DNA from: Buchananella hordeovulneris
Lineage (GTDB): Bacteria; Actinomycetota; Actinomycetes; Actinomycetales; Actinomycetaceae
Length of the DNA: 64,000 bases
Direction: 5' to 3'
Assembly (NCBI RefSeq): GCF_001907235.1
Contig: NZ_MQVS01000009.1
Span: 1-64,000 of the forward strand
The notes beneath the pieces were generated by a model, which was not told where the DNA came from, ran no database searches, and worked only from the letters and a program-made list of their open reading frames with translations. Numbering within the stretch: the first letter of the stretch is position 1; each line of letters begins with the position of its first letter. Of the stretch, positions 18,034 to 25,765 are shown one piece after another. Both the position numbers and the translations under genes were made by a program.

Positions 18034-19005
18034 ATGAACTTTTTCTTGGGGACCAAGCTCGGGCAGATGGTGTTGGCGATGCTGGTCATCAGCCTCATCG
18101 TGCTGGCGCTAATTGCGTTGGCCTGGTTGGCTGACCGTGTCACCCACCGCACCCGCACCTTCTGGATGGTGGTTATCTTCTTCTCGCCCGCCGCCATCTT
18201 CCTGCTCGGTGGGCTGGTTTATCCCGCAATTCGCACCATCATGATGTCCTTCATGGACCGCAACGCTGCGGAATCGGTCGGGACAGCCAACTACGAGTGG
18301 GTTTTCACCAGCGCCGATTCCCTCAGATCTTTCGTCAATACGTTCCTGTGGGTGGCCCTCGTGCCCACGGTCTCCACGATCATTGGGCTGCTGTACGCCA
18401 TCCTCATTGACGGCAAGAAACTGGAGAAGCTCGCTAAGTCGCTGCTGTTCATGCCGATGGCCATCTCCTTCGTGGGCGCCGGCATCATCTGGAAGTTCAT
18501 GTACGACTACAAGTCCGACATCGGCTTGTTGAACTTCGTCTGGACCTCCCTGGGCGGGGAGCCGATCCGCTTCCTGCAAGACAGCCCGCTGAACACGCTC
18601 TTCCTGATCGTCGTGATGGTGTGGGTGCAGGCTGGGTACGCGATGGTGCTGCTGTCGGCCGCCATCAAGGCCATTCCCACCGACATCGTGGAGGCCGCCC
18701 GCCTGGACGGGGTCAGCGCCTGGCAGATGTTCCGCAACATCACGGTGCCCGCCATCCGGCCGACCCTCGTCGTCGTCATCACCACGATCATGATCGCCAC
18801 CCTGAAGATCTTCGACATCACGCAGACCATGACGGGGGCGAAGTACGACACTCAGGTGCTGGCCAACATGATGTACGACCAGTCCTTCACCCACGGCAAT
18901 AGCGGCACGGGGTCGGCGATGTCGGTCATCATCTTCCTGCTGGTCGTCCCCGTCATCGCCTTCAACGTCAGGCAGATGCTCAAGAACAAGGAGGTGCGCG
19001 GATGA
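18034..19005 (+). CDS. Sugar ABC transporter permease 1
   Basis: The 323-residue MalF-type permease has about seven hydrophobic segments, the first near residues 8-30. The EAA coupling loop is present as EAARLDGVSAWQMFRNITVPAIRP. It pairs with the downstream permease, which it overlaps by 4 bp. The extra N-terminal helix pair is typical of actinobacterial alpha-glucoside permeases. No ATPase gene is adjacent, suggesting use of a shared MsiK-type ATPase. Confidence 0.9.
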   Translation: MNFFLGTKLGQMVLAMLVISLIVLALIALAWLADRVTHRTRTFWMVVIFFSPAAIFLLGGLVYPAIRTIMMSFMDRNAAESVGTANYEWVFTSADSLRSFVNTFLWVALVPTVSTIIGLLYAILIDGKKLEKLAKSLLFMPMAISFVGAGIIWKFMYDYKSDIGLLNFVWTSLGGEPIRFLQDSPLNTLFLIVVMVWVQAGYAMVLLSAAIKAIPTDIVEAARLDGVSAWQMFRNITVPAIRPTLVVVITTIMIATLKIFDITQTMTGAKYDTQVLANMMYDQSFTHGNSGTGSAMSVIIFLLVVPVIAFNVRQMLKNKEVRG

Positions 19006-19907
19006 GCGCCGAGACCGCTGTCCGGGGCGCCGGGCGCGCCCGGAAGATGCTGACCTCGCGGATCGGCTCCGCCGTCGCCGTCATCATCGCCGTGTTGTGG
19101 ACCCTGCCCACCTTCGGGCTGTTGATTTCCTCGGTGCGTCCCGCCCAGCAGATCAAGACCTCCGGGTGGTGGAACTTCTTCACCGACCCGCAGGTGACAT
19201 TCGCTAACTACCAGCGGGTGTTGCAGGGCCGCACCTCCTCCGACCAGTTGGCGTCGTTCTTCATGAACTCCCTGGTCATCGCGATCCCGGCCACCCTCAT
19301 CCCGCTGCTGCTCGCCACGATGGCGGCCTATGCTTTCTCGGTGCTGAAGTGGCGGGGCCGGGACACCGTCTTCGTGATCGTCTTTGCCCTGCAGATCGTG
19401 CCGCTGCAAATGGCCCTCATCCCGCTGCTGCGGTTCTTCTCCAGCGTGCAAATCGGGGACACCAAACTCTCCAGTACCTTCCCGTTCCTGTCCATCTGGA
19501 TAGCCCACTCAATCTTCGCCCTGCCGCTAGCCATCTTCCTCATCCACAACTTCATGGCGGAGGTGCCGCGGGAGCTGATCGAGGCCGCCCAAGTGGACGG
19601 GGCTGGGCACGTGAAGGTCTTCATCCGCATCATGCTGCCGCTGATGCTGCCGGCCATTGCGTCGTTCGCCATCTTCCAGTTCCTGTGGGTGTGGAACGAC
19701 CTGCTCGTTGGTATCACCTTCTCGGGTGGCAGTGCGGTCACCCAACCGATGACCGCCTACCTGGCGAACCTTGCCGGTTCGCGCGGACAGGCCTGGGAGC
19801 TGCTGACCGCCGGGGCGTTCGTCTCCATGGTGGTGCCGCTCGTGGTCTTCCTATCGCTGCAACGCTTCTTCGTACGCGGCCTCATGGCCGGGTCCGTTAA
19901 GGGCTAG
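19002..19907 (+). CDS. Sugar ABC transporter permease 2
   Basis: The 301-residue MalG-type permease has six membrane segments and the EAA loop EAAQVDGAGHVKVFIRIMLPLMLP. It begins with a basic cytosolic tail (RGAGRARKMLTSR). The ATG overlaps the preceding stop (ATGA), so the two permeases are translationally coupled and should form a heterodimer. Confidence 0.9.
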   Translation: MSAETAVRGAGRARKMLTSRIGSAVAVIIAVLWTLPTFGLLISSVRPAQQIKTSGWWNFFTDPQVTFANYQRVLQGRTSSDQLASFFMNSLVIAIPATLIPLLLATMAAYAFSVLKWRGRDTVFVIVFALQIVPLQMALIPLLRFFSSVQIGDTKLSSTFPFLSIWIAHSIFALPLAIFLIHNFMAEVPRELIEAAQVDGAGHVKVFIRIMLPLMLPAIASFAIFQFLWVWNDLLVGITFSGGSAVTQPMTAYLANLAGSRGQAWELLTAGAFVSMVVPLVVFLSLQRFFVRGLMAGSVKG

Positions 19908-19921
19908 GCGGCGCCCACCGG

Positions 19922-19954
19922 CGGGCGGGCAGGGGGTTTGCCTCTGCCCGCCCG
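19922..19954 (+). terminator. Hairpin after the ABC permeases
   Basis: GCGGGCGGGCAG pairs with CTGCCCGCCCGC. A separate TAGGCT box (about 19979) follows, so the isomerase gene may have its own promoter besides read-through. Confidence 0.6.
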
Positions 19955-20032
19955 CTTCCCGTCCCGTCGGGGGCACGTTAGGCTTGCGACAGGGCCAAGA
20001 TGACCCCAACTACGCGCGATCAAGGAGGATCG

Positions 20033-21367
20033 GTGGGCTGGTTTAACGCAATTGAACATCGCCGCTGGCTAGGAAACGAGACCGCGGCGCTGCTGGAGTT
20101 TGGGCGCGGGGCGCAAACAGACACCGGGTTCGGGTATATGGATGCCGACGGGGATGTCGACCTGCACCAGCCCCTCGAGCTGTACATCAACTGCCGGATG
20201 ACGCACTGCTACTCCCTCGGCACCCTGTTGGGGCTGCCGGGCTGCCGCCGGTACGCCGACCACGGCGTGCGCACCCTGCGCACCCGCTTCAAGGACCCAG
20301 AGTTTGGGGGCTGGTTCAGTGCCATCGAGCACGCCCCCGACGCCGACGGCAACGGGGTGCCCGCCGGGCCCGCCGGGGAGCGGAAGTCCGCCTACGCGGC
20401 CGCGTTCGTGCTGCTGGCCGCCGCGTCGGCCACGGCCGCCAACCGGCCCGGTGCCCACGATCTGCTGATGGAGGCCCTGGAGGACCAGGAGCTGCACTGG
20501 TGGGACGAAGAGGCCGGGATGGTGCGCGAAAGCTTCAACCGGGACTTCACCGAGTGTGAGCCCTACCGGGGTGCTAACGCCGCCATGCACACGGTGGAGG
20601 CCTACCTGGCGGCCGCTGACGTCACCGGCGACACCGTGTGGCTCTTCCGGGCCCTGCGCATGGCTGACCGGGTCATTAACGTGGGTGCCCGCGCCCACCA
20701 GTGGCGCATCCCCGAGCACTACACCGAGACCTACGAGGTCGACCTAGAGTTCAACAAAGACAAGCCCAGCGACCCCTTCCGCCCCTACGGAGCCACCATC
20801 GGCCACGCCCTGGAGTGGGCTCGGCTGCTCGTGCACCTGCGGGCGTCGCTGCGCGTCGTCGGCGCTGAGGCCCCCGCCTGGTTGCTGGAGGCCGCCGAGG
20901 AGCTGTTCGAGCGGGCCCGCACCGACGGCTGGCGGGTCGATGGCGCCCCCGGTTTCGTCTACACCACGGACTTTGCGGGCAAGCCAATCGTGTCCCAGCG
21001 CATGCACTGGGTGGCGTGCGAAGGGATCGCGGCGGCAGCGGCCATGCGGCGGGCGCTGCTCGACGACGGCCGTGACGCTGGGGCCGTCGAGCACTACACG
21101 CACTGCTACCGCTCCTGGCTCGACTATGTAGAAGAGTTCGTGCGCGAAGCCCCCGGGGCGTGGATCCACGAGCTGTCGCCGCGCAACGAGGAGGCAACCA
21201 CCACGTGGGGCGGCAAGCCGGACATCTACCACGCCCTGCAAGCCACCCTCATGCCGCGCCTGTCCCTCGCCCCGTCCTTCGCGACGGCGCTCGCCTCCGG
21301 CATGCTCGACGAGACCGAATGGTGCGTACAAAAGGGCGGTGACGGCAAGAAACGCCGCTGGTTCTAG
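20033..21367 (+). CDS. AGE-family aldose-ketose isomerase, YihS-like (sulfoquinovose/mannose isomerase type)
   Basis: The 444-residue protein is an (alpha/alpha)6-barrel of the N-acylglucosamine 2-epimerase superfamily. The GTG at 20033 is chosen because AAGGAGG lies a few bases upstream and the family start WFNAIEHRRWLGNET follows directly; an ATG at 20000 has no ribosome-binding site. Segments such as MTHCYSLGTLLG, YRGANAAMHTVEAYLAA, GHALEWARLLVHL and GKPDIYHALQATLMPR recall E. coli YihS, which isomerises sulfoquinovose or mannose/fructose. The active-site His and Glu of those motifs are present. Placed after a sugar ABC importer, it probably isomerises the imported sugar; which sugar is inference. 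Confidence 0.85.
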   Translation: MGWFNAIEHRRWLGNETAALLEFGRGAQTDTGFGYMDADGDVDLHQPLELYINCRMTHCYSLGTLLGLPGCRRYADHGVRTLRTRFKDPEFGGWFSAIEHAPDADGNGVPAGPAGERKSAYAAAFVLLAAASATAANRPGAHDLLMEALEDQELHWWDEEAGMVRESFNRDFTECEPYRGANAAMHTVEAYLAAADVTGDTVWLFRALRMADRVINVGARAHQWRIPEHYTETYEVDLEFNKDKPSDPFRPYGATIGHALEWARLLVHLRASLRVVGAEAPAWLLEAAEELFERARTDGWRVDGAPGFVYTTDFAGKPIVSQRMHWVACEGIAAAAAMRRALLDDGRDAGAVEHYTHCYRSWLDYVEEFVREAPGAWIHELSPRNEEATTTWGGKPDIYHALQATLMPRLSLAPSFATALASGMLDETEWCVQKGGDGKKRRWF

Positions 21368-21420
21368 CGAGCAGACGGCCGGGCGGGGGCGGTTGCGTCC
21401 CCGGCCCGGCCCGACGGGCC

Positions 21421-21433
21421 TAGGATCTTGCCC
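21421..21433 (+). promoter_or_regulatory. Leaderless -10 element of murT
   Basis: TAGGAT (21421-21426) lies 7 nt before the murT ATG, with no Shine-Dalgarno site. Confidence 0.5.
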
Positions 21434-22771
21434 ATGACTGATCTCGCATCCTCTGCGCTGCCAGCGGTGCCGCGCCCGAACCTGCGCACCCGGCTGGCGT
21501 GCGCGGTGGGCCGGGCGGCCGCGTGGACGAGCCGGGTTACCGGCCGGGGCTCGGGCGGCATGATTGGCGGCAAGGTTGCCCGCCTGCTGGCCCCCGACCT
21601 GCTGACCCGCCTGACGGAAGGCCGTCAAGTAGTGCTGGTGACCGGCACCAACGGCAAATCAACCACCACCCGCATGACCGTGGCCGCCCTCGCCACCCGC
21701 GCCGAGGTGGCCACCAACGACGGCGGCGACAACATGGAAGACGGGCTGGCGGCCGCTCTCATGGCCGCCCCGCGCGCCCCGTACGCGGTGCTGGAAGTAG
21801 ACGAAATGCACCTGCCGCAGGTGGCCGCCCAGACCCGGCCCGCGGCGCTGGTGCTCCTGAACCTGTCCCGCGACCAACTCGACCGCGTCGGCGAAATCGG
21901 AGCCATCGAGCGGCGCCTGCGCCAAGCCGTCAACGAACACCCGGGGGCAGTCGTCGTGGCCAACGCCGATGACCCCCTCGTGGCCTCCGCCGCCTGGGAC
22001 GCCCCCCGCAAGCTGTGGGTCGGGGCCGGGGCGGGCTGGGCCCACGACTCCGTCACCTCGCCCCGCACTGGCACACCCGTGCTGTGGGAGGGCGACGACT
22101 GGTACGCCGTCGACACCCACCAGCCTGCCCGGCCCGGGCTGCTGCCCGCCACCGAATTCCGGCGGCCGCAGCCGAGCGTCGTCGTCGACCACGCCGCCGC
22201 CACCGCCACCCGGGTGCCCCTACAACTCGACGGCCAGCGGGTCGACGTCGCGCTGTCCCTGCCGGGGCGCGCCAACCGCGGCAATGCCGCCCAGGCCGTG
22301 GCGGTGGCCGTGGCCCTCGGGGCGCAACCGCAGGCCGCCGCCACCGCCATCGGCACCGTGCGGGAGGTAGCGGGCCGCTACGCCAGCGTGCAGGTCGGGC
22401 CGCGGAGCGTACGGATGCTGCTGGCCAAAAACCCGGCCGGGTGGCAGGAAGCCATGAGCGTGCTCAATCCGGCCGCGGCCGCCACCGTCGTCGCCGTCAA
22501 TGGGCAGATCCCCGACGGGGAAGACCTCTCCTGGCTGTGGGACGTCGACTTTGCGGGGCTCGCCGCGCTGCCCGGGCAAATCCTCGCCTGCGGCGAGCGG
22601 GGCGCGGACCTCGCCGTGCGCCTCGACTACGCCGGGATCCCGCACACGCTGTACGACACCCCCGCGGCCGCCATCGCCGCCTGCCCGGCAGGCGAAGTGG
22701 ACCTGCTGGCCAACTACACGGCATTTCGCGACTACCGGCGGCACCTGGCCCGCACGGAAGGGGAGAAGTGA
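21434..22771 (+). CDS. murT: Lipid II isoglutaminyl synthase, MurT subunit (Mur ligase fold)
   Basis: The 445-residue Mur ligase-like protein has the ATP loop VTGTNGKSTTTRM near residue 72 and the C-terminal DUF1727 domain (RYASVQVGPRSVRMLLAKNPAGWQEAM). With GatD it amidates the D-Glu of lipid II to isoglutamine, a late cell-wall step in Gram-positives. The zinc ribbon of four cysteines usually inserted in the middle domain is not seen: the matching region (about residues 205-245) has no Cys at all. gatD overlaps by 4 bp. Confidence 0.92.
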   Translation: MTDLASSALPAVPRPNLRTRLACAVGRAAAWTSRVTGRGSGGMIGGKVARLLAPDLLTRLTEGRQVVLVTGTNGKSTTTRMTVAALATRAEVATNDGGDNMEDGLAAALMAAPRAPYAVLEVDEMHLPQVAAQTRPAALVLLNLSRDQLDRVGEIGAIERRLRQAVNEHPGAVVVANADDPLVASAAWDAPRKLWVGAGAGWAHDSVTSPRTGTPVLWEGDDWYAVDTHQPARPGLLPATEFRRPQPSVVVDHAAATATRVPLQLDGQRVDVALSLPGRANRGNAAQAVAVAVALGAQPQAAATAIGTVREVAGRYASVQVGPRSVRMLLAKNPAGWQEAMSVLNPAAAATVVAVNGQIPDGEDLSWLWDVDFAGLAALPGQILACGERGADLAVRLDYAGIPHTLYDTPAAAIAACPAGEVDLLANYTAFRDYRRHLARTEGEK

Positions 22772-23595
22772 ACAAGTTAGCGATCGGTCTGATCCTGCCC
22801 GACGTGCTTGGCACGTACGGCGACTCCGGCAACGCGGTGGTGTTACGGGAGCGGGCCCGCCGCCGCGGGATCGACGCCGAAATCGTCACCGTGCACCTCG
22901 GCCAGGCCGTTCCCGACAGCCTCGACATCTACACCCTCGGCGGCGGCGAAGACATCGCCCAGTCGCTCGGTGCCGCCCACCTGCGGGCCGACGGCGGGCT
23001 CGGGCGGGCAGTCGAGCGCGGCGCGCCCCTGCTGGCCATCTGCGCCGGGCTGCAGGTGTTGGGGGAGTGGTTCATTGACGCCGAAGATGCGCAAGTGCCC
23101 GGTTGCGGCATCCTCGACGTGCGCACCCGGCCCCGCGGCAGCCGCATGATCGGGGAACTGGTGCTGGCGCCGTCGGCGGCTGCCGAGCAGTGGGGGCTGA
23201 CCAGCCCCATCACCGGCTTCGAGAACCACGGCGGATTGACCGAGCTGGGGGAGGGCGTTGCGCCCCTCGGGGAGGTGTGTGCCGGGTACGGCAACGGGCT
23301 GAGCGCCGCTGGGCACGGTGGGGCGGCCGGAGGCAGCGCTACCGGGCGCGGCGGGGCGGCCGGTGGGCGCGGCGAGGCGGCCGGGAGCCTGGTGGATGGG
23401 GCGGTGCACGGATCGGTCATCGCCACCTACGCGCACGGTCCCGTCCTGGCCCGCAACCCGCAGTTGGCTGACGCCTTGCTCGCCCGCGCCCTCGGTGTGC
23501 ATGTGGACGCGCTGGAGCCGTTGGAGATCGCCGGGATAGCAGACCTGCGGGCCGAACGCTTGGCTGCCGTCGGGCTGTCCCCGGGGGTGGAGTAG
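22768..23595 (+). CDS. gatD: Lipid II isoglutaminyl synthase, glutaminase subunit
   Basis: The 275-residue CobB/CobQ-like class I amidotransferase supplies ammonia to MurT. The nucleophile Cys92 is in LLAICAGLQVLG and the catalytic His223 in ATYAHGPVLARNP; FENHGG is also typical. A Gly/Ala-rich low-complexity insertion (about residues 178-207, repeats of GGAAGG) lies between FENHGG and the catalytic His, making the protein slightly long. GTG start overlapping murT. The 3' end of the gene is partly duplicated downstream. Confidence 0.93.
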   Translation: MNKLAIGLILPDVLGTYGDSGNAVVLRERARRRGIDAEIVTVHLGQAVPDSLDIYTLGGGEDIAQSLGAAHLRADGGLGRAVERGAPLLAICAGLQVLGEWFIDAEDAQVPGCGILDVRTRPRGSRMIGELVLAPSAAAEQWGLTSPITGFENHGGLTELGEGVAPLGEVCAGYGNGLSAAGHGGAAGGSATGRGGAAGGRGEAAGSLVDGAVHGSVIATYAHGPVLARNPQLADALLARALGVHVDALEPLEIAGIADLRAERLAAVGLSPGVE

Positions 23596-23774
23596 CGCCG
23601 CGCGAGGCGAGCGCGGCAACTGCAGCGGGCCGAGCGGCTTGCGCGTCGGCCGCGGGCGGGGCAACTGCAGCGGGCCGAAGGTCCGGCTGTTGTCGGGCGG
23701 TGACCGGGGGCGGAGTGGCGCCGCGTGAGGCGGGCGCGGCGGTTCGAGTGGCCTGCGCGTCGGCCGCGGGCGGC
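23582..23774. repeat. Imperfect duplication of the gatD 3' end and downstream DNA
   Basis: The segment at about 23582-23657 (gatD stop plus GCGCGTCGGCCGCGGGCGG) reappears with changes at about 23705-23774, and AACTGCAGCGGGCCGA occurs twice between them. The interval 23596-23854 holds no gene; it is a decayed repeat of about 120 bp. Confidence 0.6.
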
Positions 23775-23854
23775 TAATCCGCGTGCTGTGCGTCGATCGA
23801 CGCGGCCAGCCCTCGTTTGGCATTCGCTGGGCAGCCTGCGACAATGGCGGCAGA

Positions 23855-23942
23855 GGAGAGTTGTCCGAGCGGCCGAAGGTGACGGTCTTGAAAACCGTTG
23901 TGCGGTAACCCCGCACCAAGGGTTCGAATCCCTTACTCTCCG
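23855..23942 (+). tRNA. tRNA-Ser (anticodon TGA)
   Basis: Acceptor GGAGAGT pairs with ACTCTCC followed by discriminator G. The anticodon loop is CTTGAAA in the stem around 23885-23897. A long variable arm (TGCGG...CCGCA) and the T-arm GGGTTCGAATCCC are present. CCA is not encoded. Confidence 0.95.
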
Positions 23943-23947
23943 CTACC

Positions 23948-23977
23948 GCTGCTCCCGGCGTTCGCGTCGGGAGCAGC
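23948..23977 (+). terminator. Terminator after tRNA-Ser(TGA)
   Basis: GCTGCTCCCG pairs with CGGGAGCAGC, followed shortly by TTCTTTT. Confidence 0.8.
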
Positions 23978-24240
23978 ACTGTTCTTTTGGTGGGGCCTGG
24001 GCGAGGTCGGTCTCGCCGTCGGAGGTGAGTTTGGTAGCCAGGTTGCCTCAGTGGGGCCGGGGCGAGGCCGGGGCCCAAGATGCCCTGGCTGAGGGCAGTC
24101 AGTTGTCTTGGTGGGGCCGGGGAGAGGCCACCAGGTTGTAGCCAGTGGGGGCATCGCATCTTCCAGTAATTTCTGCCGCGCGGCGTGGCCAGAGGCCGGT
24201 TTGCTTCCACCTGCCCTGGTCAGCTACGCTGGGTGGGTCT
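23978..24240. repeat. G-rich intergenic repeats between tRNA genes
   Basis: Three imperfect copies of a unit around GGTGGGGCCGGGGCGAGGCC occur at about 23989, 24050 and 24109. No gene is seen here. Confidence 0.5.
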
Positions 24241-24329
24241 GGAGACGTCGCATAGCCAGGTCGAGTGCGCCTCCCTGCTAAGGAGGTAGGGGTTCACGCC
24301 CCTCGAGGGTTCAAATCCCTCCGTCTCCG
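24241..24329 (+). tRNA. tRNA-Ser (anticodon GCT)
   Basis: Acceptor GGAGACG pairs with CGTCTCC plus discriminator G. The anticodon loop CTGCTAA gives GCT. A long variable arm (GTAGGGG...CCCCTCG) and T-arm GGGTTCAAATCCC complete the cloverleaf. Confidence 0.95.
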
Positions 24330-24334
24330 CTTCT

Positions 24335-24363
24335 GTCCCGCCCCCGCCGCCCGGGGGCGGGAC
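24335..24363 (+). terminator. Terminator after tRNA-Ser(GCT)
   Basis: GTCCCGCCCCC pairs with GGGGGCGGGAC, followed by TTTT. The stretch from here to 24644 contains no gene that I can support. Confidence 0.85.
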
Positions 24364-24644
24364 TTTTGCGTGCGCGGGGTGGCGTGGAGGCGGGGTTGCG
24401 GGGCGCGCGGCGGGGCGGGTGCGGGTAGTGGTCGCCCTAGATGGCTCTGGGGGAGCGACAGCCGACGCATACGTCCTCTTGTGCCCTCTGGGTTGCCAAA
24501 TAGGGCGATGGCTCGGCGGGCAGAGCCCCGGAGGAGCTAGGCGGCGAATGATTTTGGCCCCGCAGACGGTGTGGTGTAGCGAACAGTGATCTCGATTTGG
24601 CAGAAGGGGCGGTTACACGGTAGAGTTCCCGTGTCGCAAGGCAA

Positions 24645-24717
24645 GCGCCTGTGGCTCAATGGATAGAGCATCTGACTACGGATCAGAAGGTTGGGGGTTC
24701 GAGTCCCTCCAGGCGCG
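24645..24717 (+). tRNA. tRNA-Arg (anticodon ACG)
   Basis: Acceptor GCGCCTG pairs with CAGGCGC plus G. The anticodon loop CTACGGA gives ACG, whose A34 would be deaminated to inosine by TadA, encoded at 49136. The T-arm GGGGTTCGAGTCCC is standard. Confidence 0.96.
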
Positions 24718-24723
24718 CAACAG

Positions 24724-24752
24724 GCCCCGCACCAACAGGTGCGGGGCCTTTG
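24724..24752 (+). terminator. Terminator after tRNA-Arg(ACG)
   Basis: GGCCCCGCACC pairs with GGTGCGGGGCC around AACA and is followed by TTTGCTT. Confidence 0.88.
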
Positions 24753-24808
24753 CTTATGCGTGAAACCCGGGGCGGGGCCGACTGGCCGCGCCCCGAGTGC
24801 TCGCGTGG

Positions 24809-25153
24809 TCAGGCTGTCTGGGCCGCGGCATCCTGCGCGGCGATTACCCGCTCCAGGCGCGCCAGCTTGCCATCCAATTCGCCCACATGCCCGGGGCGAA
24901 TGTCGGCCTTCAACACTAGGGAGACGCGGGACCCGTACTCGCCCACGGCCTCAGTGGCGCGCTTGACCACGTCCATCACCTCGTCCCACTCGCCCTCAAT
25001 CGTGGTGAACATGGCATCGGTGCGATGCGGCAGCCCCGACTCCCGCACGACACGCACCGCCGCCGCTACGGCGGGCGATACCGAACCCGCATCGTCGCAG
25101 GCGGGACCCTTGCTGCCCACCCCGGAGGGGGCAACGGAGAACGCGACTAGCAT
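24809..25153 (-). CDS. MTH1187/YkoF-type thiamine-binding protein
   Basis: The 114-residue protein begins MLVAFSVAPSG and carries SPAVAAAVRVVRESGLPHRTDAMFTTIEGEWDEVMDVVKRA, the signature of the MTH1187 (DUF77) family of small ferredoxin-fold thiamine-binding proteins. AGGAGGAAGTC directly precedes the ATG. There are no thiamine genes nearby, so its role in thiamine salvage or storage is inferred from the family. Confidence 0.85.
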   Translation of the reverse strand: MLVAFSVAPSGVGSKGPACDDAGSVSPAVAAAVRVVRESGLPHRTDAMFTTIEGEWDEVMDVVKRATEAVGEYGSRVSLVLKADIRPGHVGELDGKLARLERVIAAQDAAAQTA

Positions 25154-25228
25154 GACTTCCTCCTGGGGCCTTTAGTTGGATGATTTAGATTTGGCTTCTT
25201 CTTGAGTGGCCCTGCTGCTCCGCCTAGG

Positions 25229-25261
25229 AGATAGGGGCCTAGCTTGGAAAGCTAGGCCCCT
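25229..25261. terminator. Hairpin between thiamine-binding gene and peptide ORF
   Basis: GGGGCCTAGCTT pairs with AAGCTAGGCCCC. On the minus strand it lies just after the stop of the 43-codon peptide gene and before the thiamine-binding protein gene. A U-tract is weak on both strands. Confidence 0.7.
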
Positions 25262-25299
25262 ACCATATATGCTCAACGAAGGAGCTCCCAGGTGTTTGG

Positions 25300-25431
25300 T
25301 TACGTGGTGCTCTTCGTGAGTCCTTGGGGATCAGTTTCGCCCTGGTTCCCAAGGACTACCTCCTCCACCACTTCCGTCGGGGCATACAAGCCACCCGATG
25401 TGAGTGTGAAAGACGTTTTAAACGTGTGCAT
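25300..25431 (-). CDS. Orphan 43-residue peptide with a perfect ribosome-binding site
   Basis: On the minus strand AAGGAGGTGA, fully complementary to the 16S tail, lies 5 nt before the ATG at 25431. The frame runs 43 codons to TAA. The product starts MHTFKTSFTLTSGGLYAPTE, continues VVEEVVLGNQGETDP and ends QGLTKSTT. It has no Cys and no membrane segment. An acidic leader-like first part and a Gly/Thr/Asp-containing tail give it the look of a modified-peptide (RiPP) precursor, but no maturation enzyme is in the window. A structured upstream region and a downstream hairpin frame it as one transcription unit. Homology is unknown to me. Confidence 0.55.
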   Translation of the reverse strand: MHTFKTSFTLTSGGLYAPTEVVEEVVLGNQGETDPQGLTKSTT

Positions 25432-25660
25432 AAGTTTCACCTCCTTAGTCGACGTAGATCTGGGGGCAACCCGCTACGCGGGTAGGACTTTTTCCCCTGC
25501 CTTGCACCAGGATCATCCCTGCCGCTGCAGGGATTCGAGCTATGGTCTGCCGCCCTCCGGCTTAACGGTTTGTCCACTCGAGACAAAAACCCCTTGGCAT
25601 AGTCACCTCACTTCCTCAGTTGTCTGCCTCACATCCGATCGGCGACATGGAACAGACTAG
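25432..25660 (-). ncRNA. Structured leader region upstream of the peptide gene (unclassified)
   Basis: On the minus strand this stretch has two clear hairpins (ATCCCTGC-agcg-GCAGGGAT and ACCCGC-gta-GCGGGT). It also has a 12-codon ORF (MPRGFCLEWTNR, preceded by GAGGTG) and, in the same frame after its TAA, a 23-codon ORF (MILVQGRGKSPT...). The arrangement resembles an attenuator or structured 5' leader. I cannot match it to a known riboswitch, tRNA or tmRNA. A TAGTCT box near 25657 could start the transcript. Confidence 0.35.
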
Positions 25661-25765
25661 CACACTCTCTACATGCCTTGCACCGTTAGTTGATATGATC
25701 GGCGTGTCGTTCTTGTCAGCTTGCTGCCAAACCCCTCCCGGTCGATCCCCTCAAGAGGTACCTTG

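Noticed and set aside
18230-18250. GCACCATCATG resembling a 19-bp element unit inside the permease gene
   Set aside because: Single occurrence encoding a normal RTIMMS segment with no repeat register; coincidence.
25300-25431. Firm call of a lasso peptide precursor
   Set aside because: The YxxP leader spacing and Thr at -2 are not met, and no cyclase, protease or RRE protein is in the window.
25505-25590. tRNA-like sequence on the minus strand (CTCGAATCCC, AGTGGACAAACC)
   Set aside because: No acceptor stem or anticodon arm can be formed; the T-arm stem does not pair. It is more likely part of a leader structure. A tmRNA was also considered and not supported.
25292-25660. 122-codon plus-strand ORF upstream of cas3
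   Set aside because: No ribosome-binding site, low-complexity Ser/Thr composition, and it is antisense to the better-supported 43-codon peptide gene and its hairpin leader.
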